Shown here piece after piece: positions 46,666 through 58,504 of a DNA stretch of 64,000 bases. The DNA lies in assembly GCA_002917075.1 (NCBI GenBank), contig NTMA01000002.1, positions 372,001 to 436,000 on the forward strand. Direction: 5' to 3'. The first letter of the stretch is position 1; every line of letters begins with the position of its first letter. The notes beneath the pieces were generated by a model. It searched no databases. It saw only the letters and a program-made list of their open reading frames with translations, and had not been told where the DNA came from. Position numbers and translations under genes: made by a program. This stretch comes from Hawksworthiomyces lignivorus. Taxonomy: Eukaryota > Ascomycota > Sordariomycetes > Ophiostomatales > Ophiostomataceae.

Positions 46666-49600
46666 CAATTCTCAATTCCATTTGGGTCCCGAGGTGGGAA
46701 GAGAAGCTTGCGTGGACTTGATAAACATCTTTTGATTTTGCTTCTGGACCAAGAATCCCTCCGGTCTTCCTAGGCAGACAATGAAGGGATCTCCTTCCTC
46801 TGTTGCATCTTCTCTCGAACGGAGGTAGGAAAACTTTAGCAAATTTGTTCTCTCCGCCGTTACTAAAACTCCTACCACACGATGGAGTGTAAGCCTATGC
46901 ACGGTACGAGCCGGGAGACAGAGCAAAACGTCAGAGGGGAGAGAGAACAATGTTAATTTGTCTGAGACAGCAAAATTTGCAGGTGAGGCGAGGACATGGC
47001 AGTCGCCTTGGCGAAAGTGCTTTGACTTCTAAGTGAAAAATCCGAGAATGGCACCTGGCATGTTCTCAAGTTTTAGGTTTCTCGAGACGGTCTGAAGAAA
47101 ACCACTCACACTCCAGACTGTTGGACCTGCCCCCTTCATCTGCAAACGAATTTTTTCTAATGGAGAGGATAAGAGATATGGCAGCTTCTCAGCATTATTC
47201 TCCTCGTCAAGATAGGTGGCGTCTGCAGCAGTTTCGGGGCGAGACAAGTCCCACCCCAAGACAAAAACGAGGAACTGAGACAACCTCAAGCGATATAAAA
47301 CCTTATAACCATTCCTCGTGACATGTTCACTATGGAATGCAGAATCGGAGATGGAGGGCCGAGAAGAATAAAACGCGAGACAAAGATACTCAGACACTTT
47401 GACGGAAGCGACCTCGGTCGTTGCGGCACAGATGACGACAAGACGGAGCACAGCAAAAGGAAAACTGGTACACACGAGCAGACTGAGTCAAGTTCAGAGC
47501 TGCACCTGCTTCCAGTAGTTTTCTTATGTGAGGCAAAATGAAAGGCCTAGAATACCTCCCGTAGATCATGTATCTCTGGGGACTGAGGATCAACTTCAGT
47601 GCAACGTAGAAATGGCGGGAGCAGTGAGACGTCAACGTGCTCTTACATAAAATTAGACCAACACTTGCATCTCATTAGCGGAGAGTTCGAACAGCATGTA
47701 CAGTTATGAGGTAGATTCTCCACCGGGGAGCCATACATACCAAGCATGTCTCAATCCTCAGGAGCAGAAAAGAGCGCATTAGGGCAAAGTTCAAACGACT
47801 AGAAAATTCGACAACCGCAGGAGAAGTGGACTGCAAAGGCGACGAGAAAACTTGAACAAGATGCTAAACAAGATACTGAACAAAATATCGAATTTGGCCA
47901 AATGGAAATGCGGTCGGCCAGAAGGAGATACAGGGAAAGGCAGTGATACAGTCCAAAGATGGAAGGCCATGCGTGCTTGGTCTGCCATCTACGTTTATTT
48001 GTCGATACCAGCCCGCCTCAGTGACTACTCGGAACCGACACGCCGGCCGTTTCCTTTTCCTTTGACCAAGCAATTCGAGCACCGGGCCGCGTAGTCGGCT
48101 GCCGAAGAGGCAGGCCGCGTCATGTTTCTTCATGTACAAAGAAGAAGACAATGTCCGCACTAGCTGTCGCATTGCTGCGTCACCAAAAAAAAAGTATATT
48201 TTCAGCACTTATCTTTGTCTTGGCCACGGCTGGTTGTCGAGCTCTGTTGTAGTTTAGTTGGCCGCACCAATTTCTTGTTTTCTACGCCGTAACGCCGTCG
48301 AATTCGACTACGTTTTCGCTTCCTACATTTGCATACATTGGGCATCCCGCCTCCGCCTTATACATGCCGTTTATCCAAAAGAACTACTATACTCGAGCAT
48401 GGAAACTAGAGTAGTTATTTTATCCCGAAGACATAGTCTCTGTGGCCCCTACCCTTTCAGTCGCCGCTTCAGAACCTACTGGTGTAGATCTTGAAACGAA
48501 GCGACTTCGAATCCTGGAACGCAAGCGGGTAAGGCGTTTTTTCGAGAATCGCCGCCATCCTCTCCCGGTTTCCTTAGGGGAAGGACTTATCTTGAAACAG
48601 TTGGTCCAAGATGGAAAGTCTCTACAGGCATGCATGAGTGGAGAAAACGATGAGAACAATATCTCTTTTTTTTCAGTTGGTGTTCCTGTCATCCATGGGC
48701 TCAGGACTACGATATACTCGTATATAGGATGCTTTGTGCTGTCCGCCCTGTGGTCGATATTGGAGCCACAAGCCTGCACACACTGCGTAATTCAAGTATG
48801 TGGAATTCGAGGTTAGAAAAGTGCGACGTTGGGAAGAAAGCTACATATCGTTGTTATCCCTTTTACGCTACAGGCACTCACGCTTCTGTTGTGTTGTGTA
48901 TACTTGAAATGCTCATTTCGCCCCAGTTTCACGCAAGATTGTAGAAAAAGAAACTACACCTTACATAACCCCGTGCTTCATACATATTTACATGTGCAAG
49001 CAGCCAGTCATGAGGCTTCGGTCCTACTGCTGGCTTATTACTCATTAGAGCCGCGCATTTCATTCTGCTTCGTCGTCTTGGCTGTGACCCTCCATACGCA
49101 TAATAAACAATATATCTAATTTCGCGTAGGTAGGGGCGGGCGCGTGAGGTGCCCAAGAGTAAAAGAAGGGGCCAGAACTGAAGCATGGAGCACTCCTTGC
49201 TCGTAATCTCGGCCGGCTCTTAATTCATCGCAGCGCTTGTCGTCCCTGCGCTTCTGCGCTGTGTTCTTGACAGGTAGATTAACCTTGGCTTGCGATTGTC
49301 TGATCAGGAAATTACGGATTACTTTACAACGGCGGATTAGGAGGAGGGCAAGGAGGAAACATGGAGAAGTCCTCAGAGCTGCTAGTGTCATGTAATGTCA
49401 CACACAGACGGGAGAGGGCCTTCAGCCGTTGCTGTCTATACCTGGATTGTGCTGATGGGTATTATGAATTTCTTCTCTCTTTGTTTTTGTCTTTCTGTGT
49501 CAGCAGCATCCAGGGGTTGACGTTTCGAAAGAAGATAGGCAGATAGGCTAATATATACCTCAGCGACCACAAAGAAACATTTTAGACGATGTGCTACGTT

Positions 49601-52500
49601 GAAAGAAGCATTCCAGCTGCCGATCCTTCCATATGGTCCTGCAGAGCTGGAAGGTGACGGACAGAGTGATAGACATTGATGGCAAAGGCGTTCGCCCGTG
49701 GCTGTGCTTCTCCAGGGTCCCGGAAGAAGGTACCTGCAAACATTATAGGAAGGGGAAACACCAACTAAACATAATGACAGAAGCTTGCGCGGATTCGTGC
49801 AAAGCACCTGCAGGTGTGAAAGACCGACGCTTGCGTAAGTACGAGTATTTTGCACAAATATTGATCCTTCCGCCCTGGTACAACGGATCACGAGTGGAAT
49901 AAGTATGTCGGTGGTGGAGATACTCGTGGATGCACGATGCAATCTGCAAGAGCTGATTCGTACGAGAATGGGAGCCGTTCTGCCATCGCTGCATGGAGGC
50001 GTAAGCCTGCTTTTTGCAGGCTCATGCCGCCTAGCAACCTCGATGTTCGGTGCTGTGTATTACCGCAGTAGCAACGCGAAGGCCAACGGAAAAAGTGACG
50101 CCGAACTGCACACAAAGGGACGAAGCGAGTCTCGCCTGCTCCTGTCACGACGATGCGTGGCGTGGTGAAGACCAAAAACAAGATCCATACCACACTCCAC
50201 TTGACTCAACAACCTAATTGAGAATACTGCGCGTAGAAGGACGACATCTCACCACTCTCGTATCTGGTATCGCTCGGCAATGCTGTTGAAAGCTGTTTGG
50301 GAAAGCTGTAATTGGCTTACCAGCTACCGCGCAAAAACGACACAGGGGAAATACAACATGTACAGAGCCTATTATGGGGCGATCGACATCGGGAAGGGCA
50401 GCTCGCACGGGTGCTGCGTTTGCTTATACATACATACGACGTACTTTCGGTGTCTCGATTTTCTTTTCTGCAATCCAATTCTGCAAATCCTTTTTCGCCC
50501 TCCGTCTTTATTCTCAGTGCTGCCACCTCCTCGCGACCCATTAATCGGCACCAGATGGCGAGCCCCGTGCTAGCTAATTCGACAGCTTTTGAAACCGATC
50601 TTTGCCATTTTGGGGGGTCTGGGCAGGGGAATTATCGCGGTCCTGGTAAAATTGGACTGGGGGCGCGGGGCAGCAGAGGAAAACAGACAGAGGCACAAAT
50701 CAAAGAGAAACAGCGAATAGGGAAGGAGGGTCCGAACGCCGTGTGCGCTCAGAGAGAGGACACAGCACACAGCAGACTGGATACACGAAAAATATATGCA
50801 GATTCGTATAGATAGCTTCGTATATGTATACATGCGCGTACCAGTGTGTCACTGGCCTATTTTCCACTTTAGTGCCCAATCAGAGCCGTCAATATGGCGA
50901 GGCGTACCTGGCGGTGCCCCGCTTAGGGTTCTTTTATTGGCAGGTTGTTAAAATTGGTGGGGCGTGGAAGGAACTTCCGTACCCCTGTAATTAGTTTACT
51001 TCCCACTTTTTATTTTGCCTTGATACTCCGTAGATTATTTTGCTCGACTTGGATACTTTGCCCCTTCCGATGAGGAACCTCTAATAGCTGCTTGCTGGCA
51101 CGCGTGACGTGGCGTACCGCTGCGGCACAGCTTATGTACTTCTTACTCTTGGCTCCGCGCCATCTCCATAATAACACGAAATCTTTTTGCATGCTTAAGC
51201 TTAGGCTGCTTCGTACCGTGGACAGGAAATGTTCGAAAAAATAGGTCTCCGCTTTGCGAACTTGGCCCTGGTACTCTTTCTTTTGTTTTGCTTGGCTCAC
51301 TACTGCATTGTACAAAAAAAAAAAAAAAAAAACCTCGTAGTATTCGCCCAGCTTACACAGTACGAGCATGCGCCGCCTCTGACCCTACGTTTCCCTTGTA
51401 CAGGCTGTGTGAAGGTACGTTTTCCACTCTCCGTTATTACTCTTTTTGTTCGGTGCCGGACCAGTCCCTGCCGCTGGGCGCCACGTTCTTCTTGGCTTGC
51501 CCCTGGGTGTGAGAAACAATTTCCCACAACTCGACTCGTGCACCCGTATTCGCACTCCATATATACGAAATGGCGCACTGGCGGCTTGGCCTTTCGCAAA
51601 TACAGCGGATGTGGCTCTGTATTCAGATTCGTCTAATACCTAATGTAAGCAGATGTTCGCAGTCGCGTACACGGCGCAGGCTCCGTTGTCCAACGGTGCG
51701 TGTTGGTCGTTGGACTCAACGCCGCCAGGAATGTTCGACACGCTAACAAAAGCCCCGCCAGCTATCCACGCCGGGCACTAGCGGTAAGTGAGGAACAGGA
51801 ACAAGCGTCGACCGTCTGGCATGCTAAAAAAAAACAGGGAAAAAGCCAGTAGGCTGTTTCAACTTCGTTCACCGACGCGATGGACAAAAGGCGCGCTGCA
51901 AGACAAGAACAGAAGGTGGGAGAGGGAGAGCAAGAAGGGGAGCAAGAGGGAGGAAGAAACTATCAAAGGAGAGAACAAAACGGACGACATACACGAGAGG
52001 TATCGTTGCATAACGGGGTGATGAGCCCTCAGTATCTGTGTGAAGGAGAACCGCGCTGCCCTATGGTCCACAGTCTTACGCAGATTCTCAGTCGATGTGG
52101 CTCATTTCCTCCTTTTTTCCCTTGGGTCCTACGCTGCGCTGTACCCCTTCCCAGCTCCAATGTACGGAGTACGGTAGTATCTCACGTTGCATTATTGCTC
52201 TGTCTTTGTTTCCTTTCTGCCTCGACGGAGCTTTCCAATCCCCCTACCGCCCGCCCTCCACTATGACCCTGTCTACCATATTTACACAGATGCGTCCACC
52301 TGTTCGCCCACACTTCGCCTTCTTTTCATCCTGGACTAATCCTCATCGGTCTGTATTTCCCCTGGCCTAGTCCGTATTATGGGTACTCCGTATTTCATAG
52401 TGAGAGGGACAAGCACTCCGTAATAATTCTGTATCCATAAACGTATGTACGCTGTAGGCTTACAGCAGCAGCAGGAGAGAAACGAAAGAGGACCCTCAGT
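46666..52500. other. Gene-poor tract, part 3
   Basis: Many short frames are present on both strands but none has a recognised domain. Local features are a stem-loop at 49997-50032, a 19-A run at 51314-51332, and several TACTCCGTA/TACGGAGTA words at 51024-51032, 52163-52174 and 52384-52392, with a partial copy at 52415. No transposase, reverse transcriptase or terminal repeat could be read. Confidence 0.45.
49997..50032. other. Imperfect 36-nt hairpin
   Basis: AGCCTGC and GCAGGCT pair perfectly around a TTTTT loop (50004-50022). An outer AGGCG/CGCCT pairing (49997-50001 with 50028-50032) extends the stem past an unpaired bulge. It lies in a tract with no known gene; function is unknown. Confidence 0.5.
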
Positions 52501-54271
52501 TGTCGCCCAACGGTCCCTTGCTCCTCCTGAGTCTTTTTGTTCTCTGGCACTAGGGTGCTGTTTGTGCTGATGCCCACTGCTGAACGGAGCGTGCCTTTTG
52601 TGTTTCTCCATCTCGTCCACGCCCCATTCCCTCCCCTCCCTTGTCGTCTTCCCATCATCCCTTCCACTCGTTTCTGCTCTTCCTATCCTACCACCCCCTT
52701 TACATTGTGCCTGCGAGGATCCCTCCTCTACTCCCGTACCGCGCTCCTTTTGCTTCTCACTCTGTTTTTTTTTTCTTGTTTCTTCTTCCTTCTTTTTGGC
52801 TTTTCTTTCTTCTCGTCCACCGCCGACCTTGACATCGACAATCTTTTCTCCTTCGACGACAGTCGGTTCCTTTGCCAACGACCGTTACGACCGACCTGGA
52901 GCCTACAGTGTCCTCTTCTTCTTCCACCCATTCGTGCTTCTCCCGCCGCCGCTCTTTTCAATTTTCCCCAGGGGCCTCCGGAGGTCGACCGCCGAAAGCA
53001 GCAGCTTGTCTTTCTTTAAAGCGAAAAAACGACATTGTCAAATGAAGTTTTGCTGAAGCGGACCCGGATAACAGTCCTATCTGACGGCGAAGAAACCAAA
53101 AAAGCATTTAGCCAGCAACCCACTCCTTTCTGGATAGATTTCGCATTTTCTCTCGTTTTGCTTGTTTTTCATTTTTGCCTCTCCAAACGACGGCTTATTT
53201 GGTCGTTACGTCGCTCTTTTATCTATTTTTTTTGCTGCTTTCAAGATTTCTTCATCGACTGAAGAATCGCAAACAATCGCGCTCTTCGCTTTTCGTATGC
53301 TTCTTCGCTGATCAGAGATACTTGAACTCGCACATGTAAGTATTTGCTATTTGCGCCTTTCGGCTTTGGCTCCAACATTACAACCCTTCAGTACTCATTT
53401 TTTCGCCGCACCCATTCGACTTTGTTTGAATGCATAATTTTTGCAATAAAGCCAGTGGGGGTGAAGAGTCAAAGAAGAAACAATGGGGAAATAGAAGAAG
53501 AATGAAAGATGCATATGGTAAAAGAGGGACCGCCCAAGAAAGAGAACGGCGAATCTTTGGAGAGCGGCCAGACAATGAGTGGGCATTATCATCGCTCAAT
53601 ATTCCTCTTAATACCCCCCAAATCCGGTCGCCTCCGTGTCCTTTATATGATCATTTCCACCGCTTTCTGCTCTTCAGCCGATCATTTTGAGGATCAGTTT
53701 ATGCATTCTGCATTTTCTGGGTCCACCGGTTCGCTGACCCTCTTTTCAATATCCAGATCACGCTCGTTGACTGAAAAACATCTTTCGTCAAGTACACTCA
53801 TTTACTCATATTCCTGACATCTGTAAGTGGGCTAAGCAAACTCTCACCTCCTCTTTCCCTTATGTCGTTCTACCCTTGCGAGATTCTCCCTTATTGGACC
53901 TCGATTGTACAACAAGGGAAGAAGAGAGCAGCGGGCTGTCGACAAGAGTTATATACCCTTTTCCAGCATCTTGTTTCGACGGACTGAGCACCGACAAAAT
54001 CGCAAAAGACGGCTGACTGACAACGATCACCTCACATGGGTTATCTTCTAGATTTGGATATTTGATTCTTCCTAGCCTCTCTTTCAGATCAACAGATCGT
54101 CCGCTCGTTTTTGGAAAGACAACGCATCTTACGCACGCAGTCTGTATGACGCCGGTCAGATAAATACTATACCCTTAACGAGCGCTACCACCTGAAAAGA
54201 ACAAAAAGGAAAGATCCAAATACGAAAAAAGGAAGAATTCATTTTCTTCCATACAATACATACAACACACT
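52501..54271 (+). promoter_or_regulatory. Long CT-rich upstream region of MSB2
   Basis: From about 52590 to 53270 the plus strand is markedly pyrimidine-rich with T-runs, the usual look of an ascomycete promoter and 5' leader. The MSB2 start lies a further kilobase downstream, with several short upstream reading frames between. This suggests either a long leader with upstream frames or a distant promoter. Frames of 150-160 codons inside the CT-rich part are low-complexity artefacts. Confidence 0.45.
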
Positions 54272-56554
54272 ATGCACACAAGTTCATTCTTAGTTGCTGC
54301 ATTGGCAGCGGCGGCGACAGTCGTGAGCGCGCAGGAAGAACGGCCACGGATTTACTTCCCACGACATGTCAAGCGGGTCTTCGTCAACGCGACCAGCACA
54401 CAAAACAGCCCCCACACACCACCGCCACCACCCACCATCGCACCAACAGTTCTGGACTCGACCTCATCCAGCTTCTCCAGCTCCTCCGGAAGCTCAAGCA
54501 GCTCACACAAGTCGCACAGCTTAAGCGGATCGAGCGATTCTAGCGTCCCAGGCACCACAAGAAGACAGACAACGTCTGATATCTTCTCGAGCACTTCCCC
54601 CGTGAGCCACGTGAGCCGTACCGATGCGCACACCAGTACGTCCGTCAAGCGAACTTCGTCCAGCTCAAAGAGGACCACCGACGACAATGTCACCACTGTG
54701 ATAATAGCCACGAGCACAGTTATCGTCCCACCACCGCCAGCAAGCACACCTGCACGGAACAACTCTGGGGCTGGGACGTCGACCGCAAGCAGCGACTCTG
54801 GCATTGTCGTCTTCCCCCACACGGGTTCTACCAGTGGCACCACCACGAAGCCCACGACAAAGGCCACGGCTTCTTCCCCGCCTAACCTTCTGTCGTCGCT
54901 CACATCTGCTCTGGGCACCCTTCTTGATCCTACCAAGAAGACCTCGGACACCGCTTCGGTGCCTGTGTCCAGTGGAATCACCCACACTGGCACTGGTACA
55001 GGTGCCACAACTGTCCCGACGACTGCGAAGACCACTGTTCCGACGACTGCCAAGACTACCACTCCGGCCACTTCCAAGACGGCGACGGATATACTCCCGA
55101 CTATCATTTCGTCGATCTTGTCTTCTCTGACTCACGAGACCGCCAACGCCACATCTGTCGCTCCGACGTCCACGGCTCCGACTGTCAGCGGCACTGCCTC
55201 GCACTCCGAATCAGTGTCGCTGCCGCCTGCTTCGTCTCATAGCACCGTTGTGAGCGTTGCGCCCCCGACTACGAATGTTACGTCGCTGCCGCCTACATCG
55301 TCTGTCCCTGCGTCGTCCGTTCCAGTGACATCGGTGCCGCCGACTACGGTGCTGCCGTCATCCACCCCTATTGTGTCTGCGCCCACCAATGTTACAGAGT
55401 CCGTGCCGCCGACTAGCGTGCACCCTTCGTCATCGCTCCCGCCGACCTCGCTTCCCACGATCATTCCGACTACCTCGGTCAACAACACGCTGACGAACAC
55501 CACGGAGCCTGCTGTTCCTGTGTCGCGCACGTCGTCCCAGCTGACTCAGCCCACGGGCGCCACCAGTGCCACGACCACTTCGATCAACTCGCAGTCGTGG
55601 CTGCCTACGACCATCATCGTCCAGCCGACACAGAGCACGCCGACGGCATCCGGTCTGGCTCCTACGTCCACCAGCGGCCTCCCGACTGGTCTGCCCAAGG
55701 CCATTACGCCGGATACCAGCAATGACCCCGTGCCCGAGGACACCACCGAGATCCAGATCGCTTTCGGCTACGGCTTGAACTACGCGTTCGTGGCCGTCAC
55801 GCCCAAGGCTGCCGCGCAGGTGCTCAAGATCCTCCCCGAGCTGCTCTCGTACCAGGGTGGCTTCGACCAGAGCAAGACGATCGTGCAGCGCCTCGTGCCC
55901 TATGACACCACGGAGCAGCTCGGCTACGTGACCATGCTCGCCATCTGCACGTACCCGACATCGCTGGTTGACCAGCTGCGCATGGACATGCACATCCCGA
56001 CGGCCGCGCTCTGGAACGACCCGAACCAGCTTGCCTACAACATGTCGCAGGAGATCAACCCGGCCATCGACATCCTCCTGGGCTCGACGCTCGACTACAC
56101 CGCAACCGGTGGCACTGGCGGCGGCTCGGCAGCGACCTCCACGTCTGGCCCGAACGACCTCTTCAACAACGACAACGGCTCGGACCAGACGCCTTCGCAG
56201 CGTGGCACAACCGCCGGCATTGCTGTGGGGGCCATCTTCGTGTCGGCCGCGTACGGCACTGCCATGTTCGTGATTGCCCGCCGGTACAAGAAGAAGAAGC
56301 AGTCTCTCCACCGCCGCAGCGACTCTGTGACGACCCCCTCGGAGATGCGCCAGACCGGCAGCCCTGCGCTGATGGGCGGTGCGCTCCTGAGCCGCGACTT
56401 CACGTCTACCTACGGCGGCGTGGCGGGCGGCGTGGCCGGCGTTGCTGGCGGCCGTGACAGCCACGGCAGCGGACGCAGCAACATGAACAACTCCGCTCGC
56501 ACCGCTTACATCTCGGCGCCTGTCGCTGCGGAGAACTCGCTGGGCTGGAACTAA
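54272..56554 (+). CDS. MSB2: MSB2-type signalling mucin (membrane sensor)
   Basis: This cell-surface mucin acts upstream of Cdc42 and the filamentation/pathogenicity MAPK cascade. It is a single exon of 760 residues. A signal peptide covers residues 1 to about 20 (SFLVAALAAAATVVSA|Q). Residues of about 40-480 form a Ser/Thr/Pro-rich mucin region suited to O-glycosylation, with short PTTAKTT repeats near 250-270. A conserved extracellular domain of about 150 residues follows (EIQIAFGYGLNYAFV, IVQRLVPYDT, LGYVTMLAICTYPTSLVDQL, WNDPNQLAYNMS). One transmembrane helix lies at about 648-670 and is followed by a KKKK stop-transfer. The tail of about 90 residues ends in the conserved ENSLGWN. The conserved domain plus the ENSLGWN tail point to Msb2/MsbA rather than to Wsc or Mid2 sensors. 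Confidence 0.92.
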   Translation: MHTSSFLVAALAAAATVVSAQEERPRIYFPRHVKRVFVNATSTQNSPHTPPPPPTIAPTVLDSTSSSFSSSSGSSSSSHKSHSLSGSSDSSVPGTTRRQTTSDIFSSTSPVSHVSRTDAHTSTSVKRTSSSSKRTTDDNVTTVIIATSTVIVPPPPASTPARNNSGAGTSTASSDSGIVVFPHTGSTSGTTTKPTTKATASSPPNLLSSLTSALGTLLDPTKKTSDTASVPVSSGITHTGTGTGATTVPTTAKTTVPTTAKTTTPATSKTATDILPTIISSILSSLTHETANATSVAPTSTAPTVSGTASHSESVSLPPASSHSTVVSVAPPTTNVTSLPPTSSVPASSVPVTSVPPTTVLPSSTPIVSAPTNVTESVPPTSVHPSSSLPPTSLPTIIPTTSVNNTLTNTTEPAVPVSRTSSQLTQPTGATSATTTSINSQSWLPTTIIVQPTQSTPTASGLAPTSTSGLPTGLPKAITPDTSNDPVPEDTTEIQIAFGYGLNYAFVAVTPKAAAQVLKILPELLSYQGGFDQSKTIVQRLVPYDTTEQLGYVTMLAICTYPTSLVDQLRMDMHIPTAALWNDPNQLAYNMSQEINPAIDILLGSTLDYTATGGTGGGSAATSTSGPNDLFNNDNGSDQTPSQRGTTAGIAVGAIFVSAAYGTAMFVIARRYKKKKQSLHRRSDSVTTPSEMRQTGSPALMGGALLSRDFTSTYGGVAGGVAGVAGGRDSHGSGRSNMNNSARTAYISAPVAAENSLGWN

Positions 56555-58504
56555 GGCATTTTTTTTGCTTTTTTTCGCCGCCCCGCCTGCTTCTCGCACA
56601 CGGCAACGCTTTTTCCTTCCTGATGCTCAGTCAAAATATTCATTGCTGCCTTCCAGGAAGACCTCCTCCCTTCCCATGATCTGCCGCTCAAACCACGGAT
56701 CTGGCCGCCACGCCCACGCCGCACTTTTATTCACCATGTTCAACTCTCACACCTAGCAAGCCTCAATACCTTTCCTATCATTTTTATGCCTCGATACCCT
56801 TGGGGAGGTCTATGCTTGGGCCAGTTGCGCATTTTTATTATTATTATTTTTTTTTCGCATCTCTGCCGGCATCGCAGCTGGCAGCAGAAAGAAGCTTACG
56901 AACGATATACAGGGGACTCCTCTAGGTCTCGAGTGATCACGCAATCATCTATTTTCCTTACTGTCTTGTCTTTGTTCTCTTCATGTCATTTATCATTCTT
57001 GATACTAAGGACGACTAGCAATGCGCTATGTCAAAGCCTTTTTATGTTATATATATAGATTTCTCTACTTTTGGCCCCCCTTTCACCGGACCCAACCTAG
57101 ACCGCGGCGTCCAGTCCCTTTAAGTGTATTGGGCTAGGACACACGGATGCGTTTTTGGATAACTGCTATCCTTTGTGCACGGTCTTGGTGCCAGATGCGG
57201 AGGAGAGAATCGCCTTTTTGATCTACTTTGCTAAAGTCATAATAGTTTCCTTTCTTGTTTTCTGACTGGGCGGGTTGTACAAAGAAGGGGGGGGGAATTG
57301 CTTTCGGGCAGAAAATAGAAAAAAAATCAAGGAGATTCGTCCAACCACACCTGGTCTGGCTTTCGGCCAGTCTGGTGAAGAAAGAAGCAGAAGGTGTACG
57401 CTGCGAGATGCCTGGGATGATGTTGAAGGTGATGTGTCTGTGTCTATGTGTCTGTGTGTGCAGAGAGGACGAAGAATATGGAAGAACAGGGGGTTGGACA
57501 GCGGGCAAGGGAGAGAGGAATCACAAACCATGGTTTTACTTCTTCGACCTCCCCTGTCCTTCCTTCTGTTGCATTTTGTATCTTTAATCTTTTTTAACCC
57601 ATTTCCGCAATGTGTCAAGATAGCAGTGCCGGACAAGGGCTGTCGAATTTGGCTTTCTGCAGCTCCTTGTGCGAGTCTACTAGCTTTCCTGTAATAAAAG
57701 CTTTTTTTTTTCCTTCTCACATATGCTGACGTCTTTAAAAGCTAAGACTTGCTATAATAGTGAAGGCCGTTCGCAGTATGGCGATGACAATGTTGTCTCG
57801 GACAAATACAGATGTGGATATTATTACTTTGTATGCCCTAGTAGTAATAGAGTGTGGCATGTTGGTGTGGCCAGGCCTTGCGTGCTTTTAGTGAGAGCCA
57901 CTTTCCCACTGTAATTGCAGGGTGAGGGGGGCATGGGTGCCTCTATACCAGGACAACGTACAGGGCACATCCCCTCTTTTTCTGCCTAGAGACTAGGCCT
58001 TATTCGAGCCTGCAATCAACGGTTCTACTGCGCAATACAATACGCTCATATACTAATACAGTGGCGCTACTGCGCAATGCCATGGGGGAGAGTTTGGGGA
58101 AATTGGCTCTTTTCCGGGGTTCCCCTTGCCAGACAGCTTAATAGGTGGTGCTGATCGGCGGGCATCCTTCACATAACGAAAGTTTACATGTGCATTTCTC
58201 GTTTTCCACGCATCCGCTTCCCAAGGACCCCCTCTTTCTTTTTCCCTTCCCTGCTTTCATTTATGTGCATATTGTTGTTCACACCTGATTAATTTGTTCT
58301 TTATTCCAATTTAATTATACTTTCATTAGTTCACAAGTGACTAAACAGGAAGCTCCAAGTAGTATACGTCATAGGCGACACAAGGATAGGGGCATTAGAC
58401 CTTTTTTTTTTCTTTTTTTTTTCTTGCTTGCTTAGCCGGCCCGATAGAGCGCGGTGGCCCGAGCTAATCGGGAACCGCAAACGCCTCCTGGATAAGGGCC
58501 CCGA
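56555..58504. other. Spacer MSB2 / MFS transporter
   Basis: This 1.95-kb spacer contains T-rich and A-rich tracts near 56845, 57700 and 58400. Short frames exist on both strands at 57130-57720 without any recognised motif. The last 300 bases are the promoter/leader of the transporter. Confidence 0.5.

Noticed and set aside
48500..48530. CTTCGAATCC, a tRNA B-box-like word
   Set aside because: No T-stem pairing and no upstream A-box.
52537..53056. 150-160 codon frames upstream of MSB2
   Set aside because: Low-complexity Phe/Leu/Ser/Pro products of a CT-rich leader; no start context or family.
41191..54271. Retrotransposon or DNA transposon filling the gene-poor tract
   Set aside because: No terminal repeats, reverse transcriptase, integrase or transposase motifs could be read; absence of a recognisable gene alone is not enough.
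54352..56599. Minus-strand frames of 250-389 codons opposite MSB2
   Set aside because: Antisense of a Ser/Thr/Pro-repeat coding region; Val/Gly-rich low complexity with no motifs.
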